A DNA stretch of 34,147 bases. Origin: an uncultured Lachnospiraceae bacterium (GTDB lineage: Bacteria; Bacillota_A; Clostridia; Lachnospirales; Lachnospiraceae). Every line of letters begins with the position of its first letter. Position 1 is the stretch's first letter. Positions 6,612 to 13,922 of the stretch are shown one piece after another. The stretch spans positions 1-34,147 of the forward strand of contig CAJUOF010000203.1 in the NCBI GenBank assembly GCA_910587905.1, in the 5' to 3' direction. The position numbers were made by a program, and so were the translations under genes. Below the pieces are notes generated by a model. The model was not told where the DNA came from and did not search any database. It was given only the letters and a program-made list of their open reading frames with translations.

Positions 6612-7640
6612 CTATGCCGTCTCTCTTGGATAACCCTCCGGATTGTTTTTCTGCCAGTTCCAGGTATCCCGGCACATATCCTCCAGAGTTTTCTTCGCCT
6701 CCCATCCGAGCAGCTCCTTCGCCTTCGACGCGTCTGCATAGCACTCCGCGATATCTCCGGCCCGCCGATCCACAATGTCATAGGGAATCGCCACACCATT
6801 CACCTGTTCAAAGGTCTTGACCAAATCAAGAACACTGTATCCCATCCCGGTTCCCAGATTAAAAACTTCCACGCCGGTATGCTTCTCACCATAAGCGAGG
6901 GCTGACACATGACCCTTTGCCAGATCCACCACATGGATATAATCCCGGATCCCTGTCCCGTCCGGCGTCGGATAGTCGTTCCCAAAGACCCGAAGCCTGG
7001 GAAGCCTCCCCACCGCCACCTGAGAAATATAGGGCATCAGGTTGTTGGGGATCCCATCCGGATTTTCCCCGATCCGCCCACTCTCATGAGCGCCGATGGG
7101 ATTAAAATACCGGAGAAGCACTACGGAAAGCTCCGGATCTGCGTGGGCCGCATCCCGCAAAATTTGCTCAATAAAAACCTTCGTCCACCCGTAAGGATTG
7201 GTACAGCTTCTGCCCACCGGCATCTCCTCCGTAATGGGAACTGTCTCCGGCGTTCCGTAGACCGTGGCCGAAGAGCTGAACACAATCCGCTTACAGACAT
7301 GCCGTCTCATGACCTTTAAAAGCGTCAAGGTGCTGCCCAGGTTATTTTCATAATACTCCAGAGGCTTCTCCACGGACTCTCCCACCGCCTTAAGCCCTGC
7401 AAAATGAATGACTGCTTCAATCGGATGTTCCGAAAACACCTGCTCCAGAGCCGTTTCGTCGGCCACATCCACCTGGTAAAAGGGAAATTTTGTCCCAGCC
7501 AATGCTTCCGCCCGCTTCACTGCCTCGGGAAGGCTGTTGACCAAATTGTCTACAATCACCAGGGAAACCCCACTTGCTGCCACTTCAAGAGCGGTATGGG
7601 TTCCAATATACCCTGCCCCGCCTGTCAATAAAATTGCCAC
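6612..7640 (-). CDS. galE: UDP-glucose 4-epimerase (GalE), first copy
   Basis: A 342-residue extended short-chain dehydrogenase with the NAD-binding GGAGYIGTH at the N-terminus, S-S-A-T-V-Y-G, and the catalytic Y-G-W-T-K (YxxxK variant). It ends with the WNWQKNNPEGY typical of bacterial GalE. It interconverts UDP-glucose and UDP-galactose. The start is GTG 7640, supported by AGGAGG 8 bp upstream. It is not in the gal operon at 23.9-27.7 kb, where a second GalE is encoded, and it lies among envelope genes, so a role in supplying UDP-galactose for surface polymers is plausible. It is the first gene downstream of the cobalamin-riboswitch transcript, but a terminator lies between them. Confidence 0.95.
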   Translation of the reverse strand: MAILLTGGAGYIGTHTALEVAASGVSLVIVDNLVNSLPEAVKRAEALAGTKFPFYQVDVADETALEQVFSEHPIEAVIHFAGLKAVGESVEKPLEYYENNLGSTLTLLKVMRRHVCKRIVFSSSATVYGTPETVPITEEMPVGRSCTNPYGWTKVFIEQILRDAAHADPELSVVLLRYFNPIGAHESGRIGENPDGIPNNLMPYISQVAVGRLPRLRVFGNDYPTPDGTGIRDYIHVVDLAKGHVSALAYGEKHTGVEVFNLGTGMGYSVLDLVKTFEQVNGVAIPYDIVDRRAGDIAECYADASKAKELLGWEAKKTLEDMCRDTWNWQKNNPEGYPRETA

Positions 7641-7696
7641 TCTCTTTTCCTCCTAAAATAGAATCCTGCCCTTAGCTTGACGCATCTTATACGATG

Positions 7697-7724
7697 AAAA
7701 GGGTGCACCCTACGGCGCACCCTT
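7697..7724 (-). terminator. Terminator of the cobalamin-riboswitch transcript
   Basis: On the minus strand AAGGGTGC (7724-7717) pairs with GCACCCTT (7706-7699) around a 10-nt loop and runs into TTTT (7700-7697). It separates the riboswitch transcript from galE, which starts about 57 bp further on. Confidence 0.7.
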
Positions 7725-8115
7725 GCTTTGAATGTGTCCATGGTCCGAAGCTCAGCATACGGACAACCACTGTCCGGCGAGTAGGAAACATGCTGTGCCG
7801 AAGCCCATCCTCCACATATCGATTGTGCATGTTCTTCGCTGCTTTGAGACTTTGTCAAGATGTCTGCTCAACCCATAAGCCGACATCTGGGATCATTTCC
7901 CTCGGATGGAAAGCTTTCCACGGAAGCCCATCTCACACATCAAGCAGGTTTCCTGACTGACAGCTCCTCTCGTTTCCTCTCCTTCTCGCATGATAGGGTT
8001 TGCAATGGATTTTGAGGAACGCGCTCTGAATACAGTGACCGGATCGCTCAGGATTCTCACCTGATTCCCTTTTCCCCGCGGAAAGCGGGCACTTGATGCG
8101 GCAATCGCCTTGCAC
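7697..8115 (-). ncRNA. Riboswitch-headed non-coding transcript of about 400 nt
   Basis: The predicted RNA runs from a promoter at 8122-8150 through a cobalamin aptamer and about 210 further nucleotides to the terminator. The post-aptamer part has no ORF with a ribosome-binding site or protein-like composition. It has several helices: a 14-bp palindrome (7907-7920), AGATGTC with GACATCT (7858-7864 with 7882-7888), CAGCAT with ATGCTG (7753-7758 with 7790-7795) enclosing CGGACA with TGTCCG (7760-7765 with 7771-7776). Two related blocks containing GATGGGCTTC occur near 7925-7935 and 7800-7810. Riboswitch-controlled small RNAs are known (Rli55 in Listeria, EutX in Enterococcus), but I could not find the paired ANTAR-type hexaloop hairpins they use. 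Confidence 0.5.
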
Positions 8116-8118
8116 ACC
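7935..8118 (-). promoter_or_regulatory. Cobalamin (vitamin B12) riboswitch aptamer
   Basis: The minus strand shows the hallmark core: GGGAATCAGGTGAGAATCC followed by TGAGCGATCCGGTCACTGTA (about 8032-8070), then variable arms, then the B12 box AGTCAGGAAACCTGC (7944-7958). Order and spacing fit the class that binds adenosylcobalamin or a related corrinoid. Such aptamers normally control corrinoid transport, synthesis, or B12-independent enzymes. Here the next minus-strand gene is galE, behind a terminator about 230 nt downstream. Confidence 0.9.
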
Positions 8119-8121
8119 TAA

Positions 8122-8150
8122 ACTATACCACAGAAGTCATTTCGTGGCAA
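8122..8150 (-). promoter_or_regulatory. Promoter of the riboswitch transcript
   Basis: Minus strand TTGCCA (8150-8145), 17-bp spacer, TATAGT (8127-8122). It lies directly between the end of the LTA-synthase-like gene and the aptamer, giving the riboswitch its own transcription unit. Confidence 0.65.
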
Positions 8151-8165
8151 TCGCAAAGATAATTT

Positions 8166-10244
8166 TTATGGTTTTTTCTTCTCGTGATAGACCAAAACAT
8201 ATGGCTCCGTAGCACTCAGAACAATATTGTCCTCACTCACCTGACCGACTGTGATCTCATTTGTCCCTTCCTCCAAAGACACATCGCTGCAGTAGAGCAA
8301 ATTCATGGACACATAATCAGTCTCGCAGGCCTCCCCATTGAGATACACCACACTGCTCGGTGTGTAATTCCAGCCAGTCACATAAACTCCCCTGCTCTGA
8401 GTCATGACCTGGCTGACCGTGATGGGCTGTACACCCATATGAAGATCGGTCGCCTCGTAGGGATTCTCTCCCTCAAACACCTTTTGGTCCCCATAAAGGA
8501 TATCATATTCCAACAGCTTCATATCCTCCAGATACTTTTCTTTCTCTTCCTCCGTGTGGACAAGCTCCTGAAGCCATGACTGATGATAACGAAACATGGT
8601 TCCCTTTTGAATTCCAATCTTATCCAAAACCCAGGCGCCGAGCTGATAGGCCTCCACATCCCGTTTTGACCTTTCCAGCCCAATATTGTCCCAGATCACA
8701 TATTCTGTCTGAAAGACATCTCCATTCTCCAATTTTTCTTCTGTGAGATCCAAACTGGGAAGGTGATCCCCATATAGGACCAAAACGGTCTCCTCCCCAC
8801 AATCTTCCAGATAATCGATCAGCTCTCCCACGAACTGATCCATCTCATGAATCTGTGCCACATAATACTCCATGGCATTGGTCTCTTCCTCTGTGGGAAG
8901 ACCGCTCACCGTAATCTCCGGTGCCTCCAAGACCTTCTCCTCCGGATAAGAGCCATGTCCCTGAACGGAAATTGTGTAGATCATATCGGCACCGGCAGTG
9001 GATCTCATAACTTTTGCGATCTCTTTCGTGAGCATCTCATCTTTTGCCCAGCCCATAGGAGTCCTGCCGCCGCCATTCATGTATTCCAGAGATGTGAAGC
9101 TGTCAAAACCCAACTGGGAAAACACCGTATATCTGTCATAAAATGTACCTGAATTGTTGTGGATCGCTTGGGCATGATATCCGATCTCTTTTAGGTCATA
9201 ACAGAGGCTCTCACAGACCTCCTTCTGAAGAACTGTTTTATATGGATATTCCCCCGGACCAAAAAAATCCAGATTCATACCGGTAATCGTTTCGAACTCC
9301 GTATTGGCCGTTCCCGCCCCCACGGCAGGCACCCACAGATATCCGGAAGAATACCGTTCCTTGAGCTTCCGGAAGTTGGGAATCGGGTCCTTGGAGCATT
9401 CCATATGAAGATACTTCATGGGATCACTGAAAGATTCCAACTGCAGAAAAATAATATTGGGTGTCTGTTTTGTGACGGCAACGCCCTGCTCGTCCACCGC
9501 CAGGGGTCTCTCCTCCTCAATCAAAGGCGCCCACCCATGCTCCTCCGGCAGAATCTCCTCCGCCTTAATCTCCTGTACTGTCTCCACGCTGTAGTCCTCC
9601 GGCTTGCTGATTCCGGTGTTGACCAAGCTGTTGGCAAAACAATAGGGAAATCCATAATCCAGATAGGCCTGTGCCAAATTGCCGAACTGGTTTGCCAAAA
9701 GCCCTGTCCGCATACCCAGACCGGAAAGTCCGAAAAGCGCCAGCAGAGAGAAGAGCACAAATACCGTCCCTCTCACATAGGAAGGCTTTTTCTGCCATTT
9801 GGGGAGCTTGCGAAACAGGAACACCAGGCCCGCAAGAAGCAGCAAAAGGCCCGCACCCATCAGCACCAAATGCCACCAGGTCAGGTATTTCCCGGCAATG
9901 GTCATCGCATCCTTGGTAAGCCGTAAATCTGCTCCGTTAAAGGGTGTAACTCTACAGCCAAGAAGTACCAAATTCACAAACCCTAAAAGTAACCAGACCA
10001 CACTGATCACTGCCCCCAAAAACAACTTCCTTTTCACCAAAAGCAACAGAGAAAAACACCAAAAAATAATGCAGGTATTGTACAGAAAAATATGTGGCCG
10101 CGTCACCAAAAATACAACCGGCTTCCAGAGCGAACGCCGTGAACAAATCTCCACCAGAAAATTTAAAGCTGCAGCCGCTACAAAACTGAAAAGCACCGGA
10201 TGCCTCCCTGCCTCCCGCCTTAAGCTTTCCATATATGCACGCAT
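8166..10244 (-). CDS. LTA synthase family membrane sulfatase-fold protein
   Basis: The N-terminal third has five hydrophobic segments (for example around VLFSFVAAAALNFL, IFLYNTCIIFWCFSLLLL, AVISVVWLLLGFVNLVLL), then an extracellular sulfatase-fold domain. The domain has LQLESFSD (metal Glu), AGTANTEFETITGM with the candidate Thr nucleophile, SVQGHGSYP, and YGDHLP (metal Asp and His). LtaS-type enzymes transfer glycerol-phosphate units onto a glycolipid to build lipoteichoic acid outside the membrane. About 90 extra residues follow the catalytic domain. The frame extends to 10319 with several Met and Val starts; I prefer ATG 10244 (AAAGGA about 9 bp upstream), with ATG 10277 as an alternative. 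Divergent from the DUF368 gene. Confidence 0.88.
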   Translation of the reverse strand: MRAYMESLRREAGRHPVLFSFVAAAALNFLVEICSRRSLWKPVVFLVTRPHIFLYNTCIIFWCFSLLLLVKRKLFLGAVISVVWLLLGFVNLVLLGCRVTPFNGADLRLTKDAMTIAGKYLTWWHLVLMGAGLLLLLAGLVFLFRKLPKWQKKPSYVRGTVFVLFSLLALFGLSGLGMRTGLLANQFGNLAQAYLDYGFPYCFANSLVNTGISKPEDYSVETVQEIKAEEILPEEHGWAPLIEEERPLAVDEQGVAVTKQTPNIIFLQLESFSDPMKYLHMECSKDPIPNFRKLKERYSSGYLWVPAVGAGTANTEFETITGMNLDFFGPGEYPYKTVLQKEVCESLCYDLKEIGYHAQAIHNNSGTFYDRYTVFSQLGFDSFTSLEYMNGGGRTPMGWAKDEMLTKEIAKVMRSTAGADMIYTISVQGHGSYPEEKVLEAPEITVSGLPTEEETNAMEYYVAQIHEMDQFVGELIDYLEDCGEETVLVLYGDHLPSLDLTEEKLENGDVFQTEYVIWDNIGLERSKRDVEAYQLGAWVLDKIGIQKGTMFRYHQSWLQELVHTEEEKEKYLEDMKLLEYDILYGDQKVFEGENPYEATDLHMGVQPITVSQVMTQSRGVYVTGWNYTPSSVVYLNGEACETDYVSMNLLYCSDVSLEEGTNEITVGQVSEDNIVLSATEPYVLVYHEKKKP

Positions 10245-10342
10245 GATTCCAATTCCTTTTTCCATTTTGGTTCCCATTTTTATATCCTTGTTCCCCATGA
10301 ATATATCAGATTTCCCCACAAATTCCTATAGGGAATTCCACT

Positions 10343-10359
10343 AAAATTCTTAGAATTTT
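10343..10359. other. 17-bp palindrome between divergent envelope genes
   Basis: AAAATTCT-T-AGAATTTT is a perfect dyad about 100 bp upstream of the LTA-synthase-like start and 37 bp upstream of the DUF368 promoter. An adjoining dyad, AATTCC-TATAG-GGAATT, overlaps 10321-10337. Possible operator; no regulator is assigned. Confidence 0.35.
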
Positions 10360-10395
10360 CTTATGGAATCAGGCATTCTTCCGACTGCGCTTTCC

Positions 10396-10424
10396 TTGAC
10401 ATTGCACAAAATACCTTCTATAAT
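10396..10424 (+). promoter_or_regulatory. Consensus sigma-A promoter for the DUF368-aroF unit
   Basis: TTGACA (10396-10401), exactly 17 bp, TATAAT (10419-10424). Both hexamers are perfect, so strong constitutive transcription is expected. Confidence 0.85.
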
Positions 10425-10481
10425 ATGTGATTGAATACAAAAAATAATTGTGTCAAACGAGGTCAAAGAAAGGAATTGTTT

Positions 10482-11366
10482 ATGAATTTTATTTTGGATA
10501 CCATAAAGGGCGCTGTCATTGGCATCGCCAATGTCATTCCCGGTGTCAGTGGAGGAACCATGGCGGTCTCCATGGGCATCTACAACCGCCTGATCTCCTC
10601 GATCACTCACCTGTTCCGAGAGTTTAAAAAGAGCGCGGCTACCCTAATCCCGGTCCTCCTTGGGGCCGCCATCGGCATTGTGGGCTTCTCCTACGCCATC
10701 GAATACCTGTTGGCAAACCAACCACTTCCCACTTGCCTCACCTTCCTGGGACTGATCCTTGGCGGAGTCCCTATTCTGGTAAAAGACATGATGTCCGGCG
10801 TGAAAAAAAGTCGTTCCGGCAGAGTGACCGCGATCAATGTTCTGGCTTTCGTGATCCTGTTCGCCTTCGCCATTGTCCTTCCGCTGCTCCAGGGAAATGA
10901 TGACACCTTGAGTGTCCTTGACCCGTCTTTTGGCACAATGATCCTTTTATTTTTCATGGGAATCATCGCTGCCGCGACCATGGTTGTTCCCGGTGTCAGC
11001 GGTTCCATGATTTTGATGATTCTTGGATATTATTACGGAGTAATCAACTCCATCACCACCTTTATGGATGGCCTCAGAGCCGGTGATTTCGCCGTCGTCT
11101 TATCCCAGTGCAAAATTCTGGTGCCTTTTGGGATTGGCACCGTTCTCGGCATCTTCCTGATCTCCAAGATCATCGAGTACCTGTTTGAGAAACACACGGT
11201 TTCCACTTATGCGGCCATCCTGGGACTGATCCTTTCCTCCCCTTTCGGGATTTTTTATAACACAGGGGCCCTCGCTGGGTTCACCGTACCCGGTTTTCTC
11301 ATTGGCATCCTTCTGTTCCTTGCGGGAGGTTTTCTCACCTGGTACATGGGCAAAAAACATGCCTGA
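10482..11366 (+). CDS. DUF368 membrane protein (PopT-like polyprenyl-phosphate translocase)
   Basis: A 294-residue protein with about eight to nine hydrophobic segments. It contains an internal repeat: NVIPGVSGGTMAVSMGIYN near the start and MVVPGVSGSMILMILGYYYG past the middle, the hallmark of DUF368 and typical of inverted-repeat transporters. DUF368 members (PopT) have been linked to returning undecaprenyl phosphate to the inner leaflet for reuse in wall synthesis. Start ATG 10482 is chosen over 10431 because AAAGGA lies 9 bp upstream and the membrane protein begins there. It shares a likely transcript with aroF (17-bp gap) and is divergent from the LTA-synthase-like gene, which fits envelope metabolism. 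Confidence 0.88.
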   Translation: MNFILDTIKGAVIGIANVIPGVSGGTMAVSMGIYNRLISSITHLFREFKKSAATLIPVLLGAAIGIVGFSYAIEYLLANQPLPTCLTFLGLILGGVPILVKDMMSGVKKSRSGRVTAINVLAFVILFAFAIVLPLLQGNDDTLSVLDPSFGTMILLFFMGIIAAATMVVPGVSGSMILMILGYYYGVINSITTFMDGLRAGDFAVVLSQCKILVPFGIGTVLGIFLISKIIEYLFEKHTVSTYAAILGLILSSPFGIFYNTGALAGFTVPGFLIGILLFLAGGFLTWYMGKKHA

Positions 11367-11383
11367 CAGAAAGGAGGCTCTCT

Positions 11384-12412
11384 ATGGGCTTTGAATTTAT
11401 CAGTAAGCTGCCTACACCGGCAGAAATCCGCAAGCAGTTCCCCCTCTCCGAGGAATTGACCATGAAAAAACACCGGAGAGATCAGGAAATCCGCGACGTC
11501 CTGACCGGAAAAAGTGACAAATTTTTGGTAGTCATCGGTCCCTGTTCCGCCGACAATGAAGATTCTGTCTGCGACTATGTCTCCAGGTTGGTGAAAGTTC
11601 AGGAAGACACCAAGGACGATCTGATCATCGTCCCCCGCATTTACACCAACAAGCCCCGCACGACCGGCGACGGTTACAAGGGAATTCTCCATCAGCCCAA
11701 TCCGGAAAAAGCTCCGGATCTATTTGAGGGCCTTTTGGCCATCCGCAAGCTCCACATGCGCGTGCTGCAGGAAAGCGGCCTCTCTGCCGCCGATGAAATG
11801 CTCTATCCGGAAAACTACCGGTATCTCTCCGACCTGCTCTCCTATGTGGCTGTCGGAGCCCGTTCCGTGGAAAACCAGCAGCATCGGCTGACTGTCAGTG
11901 GCATGGAGGTGGGCGCAGGCATGAAAAATCCCACCAGCGGCGACTTCTCTGTCATGCTGAATTCCGTCATGGCGGCCCAGCATGGACACACTTTCATCTT
12001 CCGCGGATGGGAGGTTCACACAGACGGCAATCCCTACGCCCATACGATCCTTCGGGGCGCAGTCAACAAACATGGTCAGAGTCAGCCCAATTACCATTAC
12101 GAAGATCTCCGATTGCTCTGCGACATGTACGCCAAGCGGGAGCTTATGCATCCGGCCTGCATCGTGGACGCCAATCATTCCAACTCCAACAAGCTTTACA
12201 AGGAGCAGATCCGCATCGTCAAAGAAGTGCTCCACAGCCGCAGCCACTCTATGGATATCCGAAACCTGGTAAAAGGTGTCATGATCGAAAGCTACATTGA
12301 GCCAGGCAGTCAAAAGGTAGGCGGCCACGTCTATGGCTGCTCCATCACAGACCCTTGTCTCGGCTGGGAGGAATCCCGCCAATTGATCTACGACATCGCT
12401 GAACTGATTTAA
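11384..12412 (+). CDS. aroF: 3-deoxy-7-phosphoheptulonate (DAHP) synthase, AroF/G/H type
   Basis: A 342-residue class I DAHP synthase. It joins phosphoenolpyruvate and erythrose 4-phosphate in the first step of aromatic amino acid synthesis. Visible family motifs are VVIGPCSADN, PRIYTNKPRTTGDGYKG, GARSVENQQHR, GMKNPTSG, and ANHSNSNK near the C-terminus. Cys in GPCS and His/Glu in the later motifs are the usual metal and substrate ligands. The start ATG 11384 follows AAAGGAGG. The gene is co-transcribed behind the DUF368 gene, not with other aro genes. Which aromatic acid inhibits it cannot be read here, so the symbol is a family-level choice. Confidence 0.93.
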   Translation: MGFEFISKLPTPAEIRKQFPLSEELTMKKHRRDQEIRDVLTGKSDKFLVVIGPCSADNEDSVCDYVSRLVKVQEDTKDDLIIVPRIYTNKPRTTGDGYKGILHQPNPEKAPDLFEGLLAIRKLHMRVLQESGLSAADEMLYPENYRYLSDLLSYVAVGARSVENQQHRLTVSGMEVGAGMKNPTSGDFSVMLNSVMAAQHGHTFIFRGWEVHTDGNPYAHTILRGAVNKHGQSQPNYHYEDLRLLCDMYAKRELMHPACIVDANHSNSNKLYKEQIRIVKEVLHSRSHSMDIRNLVKGVMIESYIEPGSQKVGGHVYGCSITDPCLGWEESRQLIYDIAELI

Positions 12413-12421
12413 ATATATCAT

Positions 12422-12497
12422 CGAGTAGGGGAGCGTTTTTCCCCCTACTCGCCTGCGCTGGGGCGGGCTGCGATAGCAGATATTTCCTTTCCGCCCC
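12422..12497. repeat. Two-hairpin intergenic repeat, copy 1
   Basis: Hairpin 1: CGAGTAGGGG (12422-12431) with CCCCTACTCG (12442-12451), loop containing T5. Hairpin 2: GGGGCGG (12460-12466) with CCGCCCC (12491-12497), enclosing CTGC-GATA-GCAG (12468-12479). It lies in the convergent gap between aroF and the SpoIIM-like gene. No T-run follows either hairpin, so a simple terminator is unlikely. A second copy at 13733-13811 has paired changes that keep the stems. Confidence 0.7.
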
Positions 12498-12524
12498 AAT
12501 GTGCATAATTAACCCTGGATTCTT

Positions 12525-13103
12525 TTAAAAATATGCCTTTAACAGCAGTGGATTGATGTAGCACTCACAGATAATTCCCGGAAGCAGACAGAGCAAAAGG
12601 ATCACGAAAAGCAACAGATCACGCCCCATTCGAATACGCCGATATTGACCAAAACTCCTCTGCTTGCGCATAAAAGCATAAACCTGAAATCCACGAATTC
12701 CTAAAATCAGGATAGCCGGTATATAAAAAACTGCTTGCGGGAGAATGCTGCACAGAAAATACAGAATCCCTCGTTTTCCAAAGACCATGGTTCCCAAAGA
12801 AATTCGCACACCGCAGGTAAATCCAAGCCACCCCAAAGCTCCCCACAGGCTCACCGCCCCGAACGCCGTCATGGACAGAAGCCATAAAATTCCTGATTCC
12901 ATCAGCCGGAGCCTCAGGACATAAAAAAAATAGCGTTCCCTTGCAAAGCCTTCCTGCTTAAGCGCCTCTCCAAGTTGATTAAAAAATAGCTTCCAGCCAT
13001 CCTGTCCATGTTTTCCGCTCAAATTGACGGCAATGGTTCCCACAATCAGAAAGCCCGCAAAGACAACGACCGCCGTCTGCACAAATCTACCCTTCTTCTC
13101 CAT
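12525..13103 (-). CDS. Stage II sporulation protein M (SpoIIM)-like membrane protein
   Basis: A 192-residue protein with about five hydrophobic segments (VQTAVVVFAGFLIVGTIAV, ILWLLSMTAFGAVSLWGAL, LYFLCSILPQAVFYIPAILIL, LLLFVILLLCLLPGI). Size and the conserved central part (GTMVFGKRGILYFLCSILPQ) fit SpoIIM, which works with SpoIID and SpoIIP in peptidoglycan remodelling during engulfment. The upstream neighbour is a NudF-type hydrolase, and I recall spoIIM and nudF lying close together in Bacillus as well, which supports the call. ATG 13103 is preferred over 13115, because GGAGG lies 5 bp before it and the earlier ATG overlaps that site. Confidence 0.72.
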   Translation of the reverse strand: MEKKGRFVQTAVVVFAGFLIVGTIAVNLSGKHGQDGWKLFFNQLGEALKQEGFARERYFFYVLRLRLMESGILWLLSMTAFGAVSLWGALGWLGFTCGVRISLGTMVFGKRGILYFLCSILPQAVFYIPAILILGIRGFQVYAFMRKQRSFGQYRRIRMGRDLLLFVILLLCLLPGIICECYINPLLLKAYF

Positions 13104-13152
13104 GACTTCCTCCATCTAAAACACTATATGATGGAAGTGTCCATGATATTCC

Positions 13153-13686
13153 TTACCTATATTTCACCCGATAAGCGAGGAGAGCCGCCAAGGTCTTGGC
13201 GTCTGTAATCGTCCCGTCATAAACCATAGAGAGAAGCTCTTCCAGCTCATGCTCCTCCACATTCAAAAACTCATCCTCATCTAGATGCTGTTTGGCCGGA
13301 ATGAGATCCTGCGCCACATAAACCCCGATAAATTCATTGCAGAAGGCCACGGTTGTGTTCACATTCATCAACCATTCCATCCTTCCCGCCTTGTATCCCG
13401 TTTCCTCCTCCAGCTCTCTGGCGGCGCACTCTTCCTTGGGCTCCCCCAAGTAATTGACTGCCCCCGCCGGGATCTCCAATGTATACCGCTCCAGTGCATT
13501 CCGGTACTGACGCACCATAAGAATCTTTCCTTCTTTTGTCACTGGAACAACTGCTGCTGCCCCCTTATGCTCAATATAATCCCACACAGCCGTGTTTCCA
13601 TTGGGCAGAGCCATATAATCCTCATAAAAATTCACGATCTTTCCTCTGTGGATCAGCTCTCTTTTCACCCGCTTGATTTCATCCAT
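13153..13686 (-). CDS. Nudix hydrolase, ADP-ribose pyrophosphatase (NudF-like)
   Basis: A 177-residue cytoplasmic protein with the Nudix box around residues 81-98 (GEPKEECAARELEEETGY), whose Glu residues bind catalytic magnesium. It also has the upstream EIPAGAV and the MVRQYRNALERYTLEIPAG segment typical of ADP-ribose pyrophosphatases, which split ADP-ribose into AMP and ribose 5-phosphate. The start ATG 13686 follows AAGGGAG. It likely shares a transcript with the SpoIIM-like gene 49 bp downstream. Confidence 0.88.
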   Translation of the reverse strand: MDEIKRVKRELIHRGKIVNFYEDYMALPNGNTAVWDYIEHKGAAAVVPVTKEGKILMVRQYRNALERYTLEIPAGAVNYLGEPKEECAARELEEETGYKAGRMEWLMNVNTTVAFCNEFIGVYVAQDLIPAKQHLDEDEFLNVEEHELEELLSMVYDGTITDAKTLAALLAYRVKYR

Positions 13687-13732
13687 AAAATATACTCCCT
13701 TCTGCTAAATTTCCTCACCGCTCCTGGACAAT

Positions 13733-13811
13733 CGAGTAGGAGAATGTTTTTCTCTCCTACTCGCCGTGCGGGGCGCATGCTGCAACAGCGGCTATTTTCC
13801 TTTTGCGCCCC
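13733..13811. repeat. Two-hairpin intergenic repeat, copy 2
   Basis: Hairpin 1: CGAGTAGGAGA (13733-13743) with TCTCCTACTCG (13753-13763), T5 in the loop. Hairpin 2: GGGGCGC (13770-13776) with GCGCCCC (13805-13811), enclosing CTGC-AACA-GCGG (13780-13791). Compared with copy 1, an outer-stem G-C pair becomes A-T in hairpin 1, and the last G-C pair of hairpin 2 is flipped (CGG/CCG versus CGC/GCG). Compensatory changes like these suggest selection on structure. Confidence 0.7.
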
Positions 13812-13819
13812 TGTACATA

Positions 13820-13858
13820 AAAAGCGGAAGAATCAGTCTTCTGAATTCTTCCGCTTTT
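13820..13858 (-). terminator. Terminator of rny (bidirectional)
   Basis: AAAAGCGGAAGAAT (13820-13833) pairs with ATTCTTCCGCTTTT (13845-13858), extended inward by CAG/CTG with one bulge. The minus-strand copy ends in TTTT, placed about 65 bp after the rny stop. Confidence 0.8.
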
Positions 13859-13922
13859 CATCCTCGCAACGATCCGAAAAACGCACCACACGAAGTCTGC
13901 ACAGCACTATGTTTTGTCGGAT

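Noticed and set aside
7625..7858. 77-codon minus-strand frame after the cobalamin aptamer
   Set aside because: Crosses the terminator hairpin and the galE start, has no ribosome-binding site, and its composition does not look like a protein, so it was not taken as the riboswitch-controlled gene.
12422..12451. Hairpin after aroF as a terminator
   Set aside because: No T-run follows on either strand, and the same structure recurs at 13733, so it is treated as part of a dispersed repeat.
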